From: Canna indica
Lineage: Eukaryota > Streptophyta > Magnoliopsida > Zingiberales > Cannaceae
Assembly: GCA_034359265.1 (NCBI GenBank)
Contig: CP136898.1
Coordinates: 56,533,501-56,597,500 of the forward strand
DNA length: 64,000 bases
Direction of reading: 5' to 3'
Part shown: piece after piece, positions 1-9,550 of the stretch
Layout: every line of letters starts with the position of its first letter
How positions within the stretch are numbered: the first letter of the stretch is position 1
Notes under the pieces: model-generated
Told to the model about the DNA's origin: nothing
Database searches by the model: none
Seen by the model: only the letters and a program-made list of their open reading frames with translations
Translations under genes and position numbers: made by a program

Positions 1-53
1 AACATTCACTGTGATGGGAGAAGTTGTTAACCGAGTTATATTTGAAAGACTAA

Positions 54-67
54 TGCAAAGAATTGCA
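54..67. other. Dyad TGCAA-AGAA-TTGCA in the monomer core (representative)
   Basis: Perfect inverted repeat with five-base arms and a four-base spacer, shown in the first monomer and present at the same place in nearly every monomer of all types. In CATGC, CATAC-type and similar variants the arms extend to ATGCAA/TTGCAT. Breaks are few: AAATAATTGC monomers (spacer ATAA, arms intact), CTAATTCAAAG at 42305 and 45863, AATTACACGC at 42478 and 46036, and GCGAAGAATTGC at 49917. It lies between two segments that vary strongly by type. Protein binding is not shown. Confidence 0.8.
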
Positions 68-122
68 CAATTTTTCGAATAGAATCTTGAACGAAGCCGA
101 CTGATTGAACTTCGGGGTATCG

Positions 123-131
123 GTTCGAAAC
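123..131 (+). promoter_or_regulatory. TFIIIC B-box-like motif GTTCGAAAC in type A (representative)
   Basis: GTTCGAAAC fits the RNA polymerase III internal promoter B-box pattern GWTCRANNC at every position. It is present in A, A', A'', Af and E monomers and destroyed in B and C (GCTAGAAAC). No convincing A box lies 30-60 bases upstream, and a T5-T7 run (an RNA polymerase III stop) lies between any candidate A box and this site, so a pol III gene is unlikely. A nine-base degenerate motif can occur by chance about once in a dozen unrelated 162-bp sequences counting both strands. Low confidence in function. Confidence 0.3.
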
Positions 132-143
132 GAACAGAAATCT

Positions 144-159
144 GAGTCGCGAGCGACTC
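144..159. other. Dyad GAGTCGC-GA-GCGACTC in type A (representative)
   Basis: Perfect seven-base arms around GA at the end of type A, A', Af and most E monomers; the TCGCGA core is an NruI site. Most B and C monomers have GAGTCCC on the left (one mismatch); D and some E have GAGTCAT. Some B monomers before an Af regain GAGTCGC. At 49682-49697 and 55028-55043 a G-to-T change gives a perfect 16-base palindrome, GAGTCGCTAGCGACTC. Confidence 0.8.
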
Positions 160-486
160 CAGAACATTCACTGTGATGCGAGAAGTTGTTAATCGAGTTA
201 TATTTGATAGACTAATGCAAAGAATTGCACAATTTTTCGAATATAATCTTGAACGAAGCCGACTGATTGAACTTCGGGGTATCGGTTCGAAACGAACAGA
301 AATCTGAGTCGCGAGCGACTCCAGAACATTCACTGTGATGGGAGAAGTTGTTAATCGAGTTATTTATGACAAACTAATGCAAAGAATTGCACGTTTTTTG
401 GAATAGAATCTTCAACAAAGTCGACTGATTGAACTTCAGGGTATCGGCTAGAAACGCCCAGCAATCTGAGTCCCGAGCGACTCCAG

Positions 487-648
487 AACATTCACTGTGA
501 TGGGAGAAGTTGTTAATCGAGTTATATTTGATAGACTAATGCAAAGAATTGCACAATTTTTCGAATAGAATCTTGAACGAAGCCGACTGATTGAACTTCG
601 GGGTATCGGTTCGAAACGAACAGAAATCTGAGTCGCGAGCGACTCCAG
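487..648 (+). repeat. Reference type A monomer (162 bp)
   Basis: Representative A monomer. Diagnostic sites in order: GATGGGAGAAG near position 13, TATATTTGATAG near 37-48, CAATTTTTCGAATAG near 68-82, CTTGAACGAAG near 86-96, CTTCGGGGTATCGG near 110-123, GTTCGAAACGAACAG from 123, and GTCGCGAG from 147. It carries a TGCAA-AGAA-TTGCA dyad at 54-67 and a GAGTCGC-GA-GCGACTC dyad at 144-159. On the minus strand it is an open 54-codon block, which I regard as incidental. A monomers of this form are common from the start of the window to about 29.5 kb and rare after that, where Af and E forms replace them. Confidence 0.95.
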
Positions 649-889
649 AACATTCACTGTGATGCGAGAAGTTGTTAATCGAGTTATATTTGATAGACTA
701 ATGCAAAGAATTGCACAATTTTTCGAATATAATCTTGAACGAAGCCGACTGATTGAACTTCGGGGTATCGGTTCGAAACGAACAGAAATCTGAGTCGCGA
801 GCGACTCCAGAACATTCACTGTGATGGGAGAAGTTGTTAATCGAGTTATTTATGACAAACTAATGCAAAGAATTGCACGTTTTTTGGAA

Positions 890-906
890 TAGAATCTTCA
901 ACGAAG
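890..906 (-). other. Half-match to CENP-B box in type B (representative)
   Basis: The minus strand reads CTTCGTTGAAGATTCTA. The known CENP-B box YTTCGTTGGAARCGGGA requires NTTCGNNNNANNCGGGN; this site has the TTCG and the A but TTCT where CGGG is needed. Type A has CTTCGTTCAAGATTCTA at the same place. Only the left half fits, so a working CENP-B site is not supported. The segment is well conserved in all types. Confidence 0.25.
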
Positions 907-972
907 TCGACTGATTGAACTTCAGGGTATCGGCTAGAAACGCCCAGCAATCTGAGTCCCGAGCGACTCCAG

Positions 973-1131
973 AACATTCACTGTGATGGGAGAAGTTGTT
1001 AATCGAGTTATATTTGATAGACTGCAAAGAATTGCACAATTTTTCGAATAGAATCTTGAACGAAGCCGATTGATTGAACTTCGGGGTATCGGTTCTAAAC
1101 GAACAGAAATCTGAGTCGCGAGCGACTCCAG
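973..1131 (+). repeat. Single 159-bp type A monomer
   Basis: A monomer with ATAGACTGCAAAG in place of ATAGACTAATGCAAAG, a three-base deletion just before the conserved TGCAA-AGAA-TTGCA dyad. It also has GCCGATTG and GGTTCTAAAC changes. No other 159-bp monomer is needed to make the monomer count close, so this deletion was not propagated by higher-order amplification inside the window. Confidence 0.93.
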
Positions 1132-1455
1132 AACATTCACTGTGATGCGAGAAGTTGTTAATCGAGTTATATTTGATAGACTAATGCAAAGAATTGCACA
1201 ATTTTTCGAATAGAATCTTGAACGAAGCCGACTGATTGAACTTCGGGGTATCGATTCGAAACGAACAGAAATCTGAGTCGCGAGCGACTCCAGAACATTC
1301 ACTGTGATGGGAGAAGTTGTTAATCGAGTTATTTATGACAAACTAATGCAAAGAATTGCATGCTTTTTGGAATAGAATCTTCAACGAAGCCGACTGATTG
1401 AACTTCAGGGTATCGGCTAGAAACGCCCAGCAATCTGAGTCCCGAGCGACTCCAG

Positions 1456-2750
1456 AACATTCACTGTGATGGGAGAAGTTGTTAATCGAGTTATATTTGA
1501 TAGACTAATGCAAAGAATTGCACAATTTTTCGAATAGAATCTTGAACGAAGCCGACTGATTGAACTTCGGGGTATCGGTTCGAAACGAACAGAAATCTGA
1601 GTCGCGAGCGACTCCAGAACATTCACTGTGATGCGAAAAGTTGTTAATCGAGTTATATTTGATAGACTAATGCAAAGAATTGCACAATTTTTCGAATAGA
1701 ATCTTGAACGAAGCCGACTGATTGAAGTTCGGGGTATCGGTTCGAAACGAACAGAAATCTGAGTCGCGAGCGACTCCAGAACATTCACTGTGATGCGAGA
1801 AGTTGTTAATCGAGTTATATTTGATAGACTAATGCAAAGAATTGCACAATTTTTTTAATAGAATTTTAACGAAGCCGACTGATTGAACTTTGGGGTATCG
1901 GTTCGAAACGAACAGAAATCTGAGTCGCGAGCGACTCCAGAACATTCACTGTGATGGGAGAAGTTGTTAATCGAGTTATTTATGACAAACTAATGCAAAG
2001 AATTGCACGCTTTTTGGAATAGAATCTTCAACGAAGCCGACTGATTGAACTTCTGGGTATCGGCTAGAAACGCCCAGCAATCTGAGTCCCGGGAGACTCC
2101 AGAACATTCACTGTGATGGGAGAAGTTGTTAATCGAGTTATTTATGACAAACTAATGCAAAGAATTGCACGCTTTTTGGAATAGAATCTTCAACGAAGCC
2201 GACTGATTGAACTTCAGGGTATCGGCTAGAAACGCCCAGCAATCTGAGTCCCGAGCGACTCCAGAACATTCACTGTGATGGGAGAAGTTGTTAATCGAGT
2301 TATATTTGATAGACTAATGCAAAGAATTGCACAATTTTTCGAATAGAATCTTGAACGAAGCCGACTGATTGAACTTCGGGGTATCGGTTCGAAACGAACA
2401 GAAATTTGAGTCGCGAGCGACTCCAGAACATTCACTGTGATGCGAGAAGTTGTTAATCGAGTTATATTTGATAGACTAATGCAAAGAATTGCACAATTTT
2501 TCGAATAGAATCTTGAACGAAGCCGACTGATTGAACTTCGGGGTATCGGTTCGAAACGAACAGAAATCTGAGTCGCGAGCGACTCTAGAACATTCACTGT
2601 GATGGGAGAAGTTGTTAATCGAGTTATTTATGACAAACTAATGCAAAGAATTGCATGCTTTTTGGAATAGAATCTTCAACGAAGCCGACTGATTGAACTT
2701 CAGGGTATCGGCTAGAAACGCCCAGCAATCTGAGTCCCGAGCGACTCCAG
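1456..2750 (+). repeat. Irregular transition block of A, A', A'' and B monomers
   Basis: Monomers at 1456 A, 1618 A', 1780 A'' (161 bp), 1941 B, 2103 B, 2265 A, 2427 A' and 2589 B. It links the plain trimers on the left with the larger units from 2751. The B at 1941 has CTTCTGGG and GTCCCGGGAGACTCC, which creates a CCCGGG site at 2088-2093 that I did not see elsewhere. Confidence 0.85.
1780..1940 (+). repeat. Type A'' monomer, 161 bp, T-rich variant with deletion
   Basis: GATGCG monomer with AATTTTTTTAATAG in place of AATTTTTCGAATAG, GAATTTTAACG in place of GAATCTTGAACG (one base shorter), and CTTTGGGG for CTTCGGGG. Seven copies: 1780, 3075, 5018, 6475, 8094, 10523 and 11332, all 161 bp. Their spacings (1943, 1457, 2429 and 809 bp among others) reveal the sizes of the larger units on the left side of the array. 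The one-base deletion breaks the minus-strand reading frame, which argues against coding selection. Confidence 0.95.
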
Positions 2751-3883
2751 AACATTCACTGTGATGGGAGAAGTTGTTAATCGAGTTATATTTGATAGAC
2801 TAATGCAAAGAATTGCACAATTTTTCGAATAGAATCTTGAACGAAGCCGACTGATTGAACTTCGGGGTATCGGTTCGAAACGAACAGAAATCTGAGTCGT
2901 GAGCGACTCCAGAACATTCACTGTGATGCGAAAAGTTGTTAATCGAGTTATATTTGATAGACTAATGCAAAGAATTGCACAATTTTTCGAATAGAATCTT
3001 GAACGAAGCCGACTGATTGAACTTCGGGGTATCGGTTCGAAACGAACAGAAATCTGAGTCGCGAGCGACTCCAGAACATTCACTGTGATGCGAGAAGTTG
3101 TTAATCGAGTTATATTTGATAGACTAATGCAAAGAATTGCACAATTTTTTTAATAGAATTTTAACGAAGCCGACTGATTGAACTTTGGGGTATCGGTTCG
3201 AAACGAACAGAAATCTGAGTCGCGAGCGACTCCAGAACATTCACTGTGATGGGAGAAGTTGTTAATCGAGTTATTTATGACAAACTAATGCAAAGAATTG
3301 CACGCTTTTTGGAATAGAATCTTCAACGAAGCCGACTGATTGAACTTCAGGGTATCGGCTAGAAACGCCCAGCAATCTGAGTCCCGAGCGACTCCAGAAC
3401 ATTCACTGTGATGGGAGAAGTTGTTAATCGAGTTATATTTGATAGACTAATGCAAAGAATTGCACAATTTTTCGAATAGAATCTTGAACGAAGCCGACTG
3501 ATTGAACTTCGGGGTATCGGTTCGAAACGAACAGAAATCTGAGTCGCGAGCGACTCCAGAACATTCACTGTGATGGGATAAGTTGTTAATCGAGTTATTT
3601 ATGACAAACTAATGCAAAGAATTGCACGTTTTTTGGAATAGAATCTTCAACGAAGTCGACTGATTGAACTTCAGGGTATCGGCTAGAAACGCCCAGCAAT
3701 CTGAGTCCCGAGCGACTCCAGAACATTCACTGTGATGGGAGAAGTTGTTAATCGAGTTATATTTGATAGACTAATGCAAAGAATTGCACAATTTTTCGAA
3801 TAGAATCTTGAACGAAGCCGACTGATTGAACTTCGGGGTATCGGTTCGAAACGAACAGAAATCTGAGTCGCGAGCGACTCCAG

Positions 3884-4045
3884 AACATTCACTGTGATGC
3901 GAGAAGTTGTTAATCGAGTTATATTTGATAGACTAATGCAAAGAATTGCACAATTTTTCGAATAGAATCTTGAACGAAGCCGACTGATTGAACTTCGGGG
4001 TATCGGTTCGAAACGAACAGAAATCTGAGTCGCGAGCGACTCCAG
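3884..4045 (+). repeat. Reference type A' monomer (GATGCG variant)
   Basis: Same as type A except for GATGCG in place of GATGGG at about position 13-18. It nearly always follows an A monomer, giving A-A'-B trimers. A sub-variant with GATGCGAAAAG (at 1618, 2913, 4856, 6313, 8741 and 11170) usually precedes an A'' monomer, though not at 8741. A' is found from the start of the window to 28499-28660 and I saw none further right, so the variant is confined to the left part of the array. Confidence 0.93.
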
Positions 4046-4531
4046 AACATTCACTGTGATGGGAGAAGTTGTTAATCGAGTTATTTATGACAAACTAATG
4101 CAAAGAATTGCATGCTTTTTGGAATAGAATCTTCAACGAAGCCGACTGATTGAACTTCAGGGTATCGGCTAGAAACGCCCAGCAATCTGAGTCCCGAGCG
4201 ACTCCAGAACATTCACTGTGATGGGAGAAGTTGTTAATCGAGTTATATTTGATAGACTAATGCAAAGAATTGCACAATTTTTCGAATAGAATCTTGAACG
4301 AAGCCGACTGATTGAACTTCGGGGTATCGGTTCGAAACGAACAGAAATCTGAGTCGCGAGCGACTCCAGAACATTCACTGTGATGCGAGAAGTTGTTAAT
4401 CGAGTTATATTTGATAGACTAATGCAAAGAATTGCACAATTTTTCGAATAGAATCTTGAACGAAGCCGACTGATTGAACTTCGGGGTATCGGTTCGAAAC
4501 GAACAGAAATCTGAGTCGCGAGCGACTCCAG

Positions 4532-4693
4532 AACATTCACTGTGATGGGAGAAGTTGTTAATCTAGTTAGTTATGACAAACTAATGCAAAGAATTGCACG
4601 CTTTTTGGAATAGAATCTTCAACGAAGCCGACTGATTGAACTTCAGGGTATCGGCTAGAAACGCCCAGCAATCTGAGTCCCGAGCGACTCCAG
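4532..4693 (+). repeat. Reference type C monomer (CTAGTTAGTTATGAC variant of B)
   Basis: A B monomer in which AATCGAGTTATTTATGAC has become AATCTAGTTAGTTATGAC. First seen here at 4532; later copies include 5989, 7446, 8417, 9875, 10846, 11655, 13437 and 30605, and it is a fixed member of units beyond 34 kb. In the right part C usually also has CAAGCTTTTTGG, which contains an AAGCTT (HindIII) site. A sub-variant with GATGGGAGAAATTG occurs at 34813, 40311 and related copies. Type C is nearly absent from 14-30 kb, where I saw only the C/A chimera at 23640. Confidence 0.92.
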
Positions 4694-5178
4694 AACATTC
4701 ACTGTGATGGGAGAAGTTGTTAATCGAGTTATATTTGATAGACTAATGCAAAGAATTGCACAATTTTTCGAATAGAATCTTGAACGAAGCCGACTGATTG
4801 AACTTCGGGGTATCGGTTCGAAACGAACAGAAATCTGAGTCGTGAGCGACTCCAGAACATTCACTGTGATGCGAAAAGTTGTTAATCGAGTTATATTTGA
4901 TAGACTAATGCAAAGAATTGCACAATTTTTCGAATAGAATCTTGAACGAAGCCGACTGATTGAACTTCGGGGTATCGGTTCGAAACGAACAGAAATCTGA
5001 GTCGCGAGCGACTCCAGAACATTCACTGTGATGCGAGAAGTTGTTAATCGAGTTATATTTGATAGACTAATGCAAAGAATTGCACAATTTTTTTAATAGA
5101 ATTTTAACGAAGCCGACTGATTGAACTTTGGGGTATCGGTTCGAAACGAACAGAAATCTGAGTCGCGAGCGACTCCAG

Positions 5179-5340
5179 AACATTCACTGTGATGGGAGAA
5201 GTTGTTAATCGAGTTATTTATGACAAACTAATGCAAAGAATTGCACGCTTTTTGGAATAGAATCTTCAACGAAGCCGACTGATTGAACTTCAGGGTATCG
5301 GCTAGAAACGCCCAGCAATCTGAGTCCCGAGCGACTCCAG
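5179..5340 (+). repeat. Reference type B monomer (162 bp)
   Basis: Representative B monomer. Compared with A it has TATTTATGACAA, CACGCTTTTTGGAATAG, CTTCAACGAAG, CTTCAGGGTATCGG, GGCTAGAAACGCCCAGCAAT and GTCCCGAG. The GGCTAG change puts a minus-strand TAG stop in the frame that is open in A. The outer dyad is imperfect because GTCCCGAG replaces GTCGCGAG. Sub-variants are useful as markers: CATGC, CACAC, CATAC or CAAGC before the T run, GAAGTCGAC for GAAGCCGAC, CTTCTGGG for CTTCAGGG, AAATAATTGC for AAAGAATTGC, and CACCCAG for CGCCCAG. B is the commonest type in the right half of the window. Confidence 0.95.
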
Positions 5341-7121
5341 AACATTCACTGTGATGGGAGAAGTTGTTAATCGAGTTATATTTGATAGACTAATGCAAAG
5401 AATTGCACAATTTTTCGAATAGAATCTTGAACGAAGCCGACTGATTGAACTTCGGGGTATCGGTTCGAAACGAACAGAAATCTGAGTCGCGAGCGACTCC
5501 AGAACATTCACTGTGATGGGATAAGTTGTTAATCGAGTTATTTATGACAAACTAATGCAAAGAATTGCACGTTTTTTGGAATAGAATCTTCAACGAAGTC
5601 GACTGATTGAACTTCAGGGTATCGGCTAGAAACGCCCAGCAATCTGAGTCCCGAGCGACTCCAGAACATTCACTGTGATGGGAGAAGTTGTTAATCGAGT
5701 TATATTTGATAGACTAATGCAAAGAATTGCACAATTTTTCGAATAGAATCTTGAACGAAGCCGACTGATTGAACTTCGGGGTATCGGTTCGAAACGAACA
5801 GAAATCTGAGTCGCGAGCGACTCCAGAACATTCACTGTGATGCGAGAAGTTGTTAATCGAGTTATATTTGATAGACTAATGCAAAGAATTGCACAATTTT
5901 TCGAATAGAATCTTGAACGAAGCCGACTGATTGAACTTCGGGGTATCGGTTCGAAACGAACAGAAATCTGAGTCGCGAGCGACTCCAGAACATTCACTGT
6001 GATGGGAGAAGTTGTTAATCTAGTTAGTTATGACAAACTAATGCAAAGAATTGCACGCTTTTTGGAATAGAATCTTCAACGAAGCCGACTGATTGAACTT
6101 CAGGGTATCGGCTAGAAACGCCCAGCAATCTGAGTCCCGAGCGACTCCAGAACATTCACTGTGATGGGAGAAGTTGTTAATCGAGTTATATTTGATAGAC
6201 TAATGCAAAGAATTGCACAATTTTTCGAATAGAATCTTGAACGAAGCCGACTGATTGAACTTCGGGGTATCGGTTCGAAACGAACAGAAATCTGAGTCGT
6301 GAGCGACTCCAGAACATTCACTGTGATGCGAAAAGTTGTTAATCGAGTTATATTTGATAGACTAATGCAAAGAATTGCACAATTTTTCGAATAGAATCTT
6401 GAACGAAGCCGACTGATTGAACTTCGGGGTATCGGTTCGAAACGAACAGAAATCTGAGTCGCGAGCGACTCCAGAACATTCACTGTGATGCGAGAAGTTG
6501 TTAATCGAGTTATATTTGATAGACTAATGCAAAGAATTGCACAATTTTTTTAATAGAATTTTAACGAAGCCGACTGATTGAACTTTGGGGTATCGGTTCG
6601 AAACGAACAGAAATCTGAGTCGCGAGCGACTCCAGAACATTCACTGTGATGGGAGAAGTTGTTAATCGAGTTATTTATGACAAACTAATGCAAAGAATTG
6701 CACGCTTTTTGGAATAGAATCTTCAACGAAGCCGACTGATTGAACTTCAGGGTATCGGCTAGAAACGCCCAGCAATCTGAGTCCCGAGCGACTCCAGAAC
6801 ATTCACTGTGATGGGAGAAGTTGTTAATCGAGTTATATTTGATAGACTAATGCAAAGAATTGCACAATTTTTCGAATAGAATCTTGAACGAAGCCGACTG
6901 ATTGAACTTCGGGGTATCGGTTCGAAACGAACAGAAATCTGAGTCGCGAGCGACTCCAGAACATTCACTGTGATGGGATAAGTTGTTAATCGAGTTATTT
7001 ATGACAAACTAATGCAAAGAATTGCACGTTTTTTGGAATAGAATCTTCAACGAAGTCGACTGATTGAACTTCAGGGTATCGGCTAGAAACGCCCAGCAAT
7101 CTGAGTCCCGAGCGACTCCAG

Positions 7122-8902
7122 AACATTCACTGTGATGGGAGAAGTTGTTAATCGAGTTATATTTGATAGACTAATGCAAAGAATTGCACAATTTTTCGAA
7201 TAGAATCTTGAACGAAGCCGACTGATTGAACTTCGGGGTATCGGTTCGAAACGAACAGAAATCTGAGTCGCGAGCGACTCCAGAACATTCACTGTGATGC
7301 GAGAAGTTGTTAATCGAGTTATATTTGATAGACTAATGCAAAGAATTGCACAATTTTTCGAATAGAATCTTGAACGAAGCCGACTGATTGAACTTCGGGG
7401 TATCGGTTCGAAACGAACAGAAATCTGAGTCGCGAGCGACTCCAGAACATTCACTGTGATGGGAGAAGTTGTTAATCTAGTTAGTTATGACAAACTAATG
7501 CAAAGAATTGCACGCTTTTTGGAATAGAATCTTCAACGAAGCCGACTGATTGAACTTTAGGGTATCGGCTAGAAACGCCCAGCAATCTGAGTCCCGAGCG
7601 ACTCCAGAACATTCACTGTGATGGGAGAAGTTGTTAATCGAGTTATATTTGATAGACTAATGCAAAGAATTGCACAATTTTTCGAATAGAATCTTGAACG
7701 AAGCCGACTGATTGAACTTCGGGGTATCGGTTCGAAACGAACAAAAATTTGAGTCGCGAGCGACTCCAGAACATTCACTGTGATGCGAGAAGTTGTTAAT
7801 CGAGTTATATTTGATAGACTAATGCAAAGAATTGCACAATTTTTCGAATAGAATCTTGAACGAAGCCGACTGATTGAACTTCGGGGTATCGGTTCGAAAC
7901 GAACAGAAATCTGAGTCGCGAGCGACTCCAGAACATTCACTGTGATGGGAGAAGTTGTTAATCGAGTTATTTATGACAAACTAATGCAAAGAATTGCATG
8001 CTTTTTCGAATAGAATCTTGAACGAAGCCGACTGATTGAACTTCGGGGTATCGGTTCGAAACGAACAGAAATCTGAGTCGCGAGCGACTCCAGAACATTC
8101 ACTGTGATGCGAGAAGTTGTTAATCGAGTTATATTTGATAGACTAATGCAAAGAATTGCACAATTTTTTTAATAGAATTTTAACGAAGCCGACTGATTGA
8201 ACTTTGGGGTATCGGTTCGAAACGAACAGAAATCTGAGTCGCGAGCGACTCCAGAACATTCACTGTGATGGGAGAAGTTGTTAATCGAGTTATTTATGAC
8301 AAACTAATGCAAAGAATTGCACGCTTTTTGGAATAGAATCTTCAACGAAGCCGACTGATTGAACTTCTGGGTATCGGCTAGAAACGCCCAGCAATCTGAG
8401 TCCCGAGAGACTCCAGAACATTCACTGTGATGGGAGAAGTTGTTAATCTAGTTAGTTATGACAAACTAATGCAAAGAATTGCACGCTTTTTGGAATAGAA
8501 TCTTCAACGAAGCCGACTGATTGAACTTCAGGGTATCGGCTAGAAACGCCCAGCAATCTGAGTCCCGAGCGACTCCAGAACATTCACTGTGATGGGAGAA
8601 GTTGTTAATCGAGTTATATTTGATAGACTAATGCAAAGAATTGCACAATTTTTCGAATAGAATCTTGAACGAAGCCGACTGATTGAACTTCGGGGTATCG
8701 GTTCGAAACGAACAGAAATCTGAGTCGCGAGCGACTCCAGAACATTCACTGTGATGCGAAAAGTTGTTAATCGAGTTATATTTGATAGACTAATGCAAAG
8801 AATTGCACAATTTTTCGAATAGAATCTTGAACGAAGCCGACTGATTGAACTTCGGGGTATCGGTTCGAAACGAACAGAAATCTGAGTCGCGAGCGACTCC
8901 AG
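7122..8902 (+). repeat. 11-monomer unit (1781 bp), left copy
   Basis: Monomers A A' C A A' B/A-chimera A'' B C A A'. The block recurs at 9551-11331, an offset of 2429 bp. Shared private changes fix the match: GAACTTTAGG (7553 and 9982), ACAAAAATTTG (7741 and 10170), the chimeric monomer (7932 and 10361), and GTCCCGAGAGACTCC in the following B. The copies are separated by four monomers (8903-9550: B A A' B). Confidence 0.9.
7932..8093 (+). repeat. B/A chimeric monomer (also 10361 and 12789)
   Basis: The left part is B (TATTTATGACAAACTAATG, CATGC before the T run) and the right part is A (TTTTTCGAATAG, CTTGAACGAAG, GGTTCGAAACGAACAG, GTCGCGAG). The switch falls in or just after the conserved CTAATGCAAAGAATTGCA core. 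Copies at 10361-10522 and 12789-12950 share the structure and were probably spread by block duplication after a single exchange, since the first two sit at the same place in the 1781-bp copies. Confidence 0.9.
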
Positions 8903-9550
8903 AACATTCACTGTGATGGGATAAGTTGTTAATCGAGTTATTTATGACAAACTAATGCAAAGAATTGCACGTTTTTTGGAATAGAATCTTCAACGAAGTC
9001 GACTGATTGAACTTCAGGGTATCGGCTAGAAACGCCCAGCAATCTGAGTCCCGAGCGACTCCAGAACATTCACTGTGATGGGAGAAGTTGTTAATCGAGT
9101 TATATTTGATAGACTAATGCAAAGAATTGCACAATTTTTCGAATAGAATCTTGAACGAAGCCGACTGATTGAACTTCGGGGTATCGGTTCGAAACGAACA
9201 GAAATCTGAGTCGCGAGCGACTCCAGAACATTCACTGTGATGCGAGAAGTTGTTAATCGAGTTATATTTGATAGACTAATGCAAAGAATTGCACAATTTT
9301 TCGAATAGAATCTTGAACGAAGCCGACTGATTGAACTTCGGGGTATCGGTTCGAAACGAACAGAAATCTGAGTCGCGAGCGACTCCAGAACATTCACTGT
9401 GATGGGAGAAGTTGTTAATCGAGTTATTTATGACAAACTAATGCAAAGAATTGCATGCTTTTTGGAATAGAATCTTCAACGAAGCCGACTGATTGAACTT
9501 CAGGGTATCGGCTAGAAACGCCCAGCAATCTGAGTCCCGAGCGACTCCAG
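8903..9550 (+). repeat. Four monomers separating the two 1781-bp copies
   Basis: Monomers at 8903 B (GATGGGATAAG), 9065 A, 9227 A' and 9389 B (CATGC). This resembles the B A A' B segment at 3560-4207 (B 3560, A 3722, A' 3884, B 4046), which carries the same GATGGGATAAG and CATGC markers, so it probably derives from the same older unit. Confidence 0.82.

Larger units (their letters stand above)
1..1455 (+). repeat. A-A'-B trimer higher-order repeat, 3 copies
   Basis: Monomers starting at 1, 163, 325, 487, 649, 811, 973, 1132 and 1294 read A-A'-B three times (486, 486 and 483 bp; the last contains the 159-bp monomer). The same trimer is the building block of the larger units to the right. Private changes such as GAAAGAC at 45, CGAATATAATC at 237 and 723, and CAACAAAG at 412 make this left end slightly more diverged than the following kilobases. 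Confidence 0.9.
2751..7607 (+). repeat. Three tandem units of 1943, 1457 and 1457 bp
   Basis: Unit 1 is 2751-4693 (12 monomers: A A' A'' B A B A A' B A A' C), unit 2 is 4694-6150 and unit 3 is 6151-7607 (9 monomers each: A A' A'' B A B A A' C). Units 2 and 3 equal unit 1 minus one A-A'-B trimer. Shared private markers confirm the copies: GTCGTGAG with its T at 2900, 4843 and 6300; A'' at 3075, 5018 and 6475; and GATGGGATAAG in the B monomers at 3560, 5503 and 6960. Confidence 0.92.

Noticed and set aside
1..162. Shorter internal period (81 or 54 bp) within the monomer
   Set aside because: I looked for matching halves or thirds. Only short matches such as GAACGAA and GAAACGAAC recur, not enough to support an ancestral sub-repeat.
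448..819. Repeated minus-strand open reading frames of 69-177 codons as genes (also 15342-15875, 16961-17494 and many others)
   Set aside because: They are translations of the satellite. 162 bp equals 54 codons, so frames run through A-like monomers and end at the TAG in B. One- and two-base deletions (161- and 160-bp monomers) break the frame freely, there is no ribosome-binding or gene context, and the peptides are only the monomer translated.
890..906. Full CENP-B box
   Set aside because: The essential CGGG half is missing in all types examined; only the TTCG half matches.
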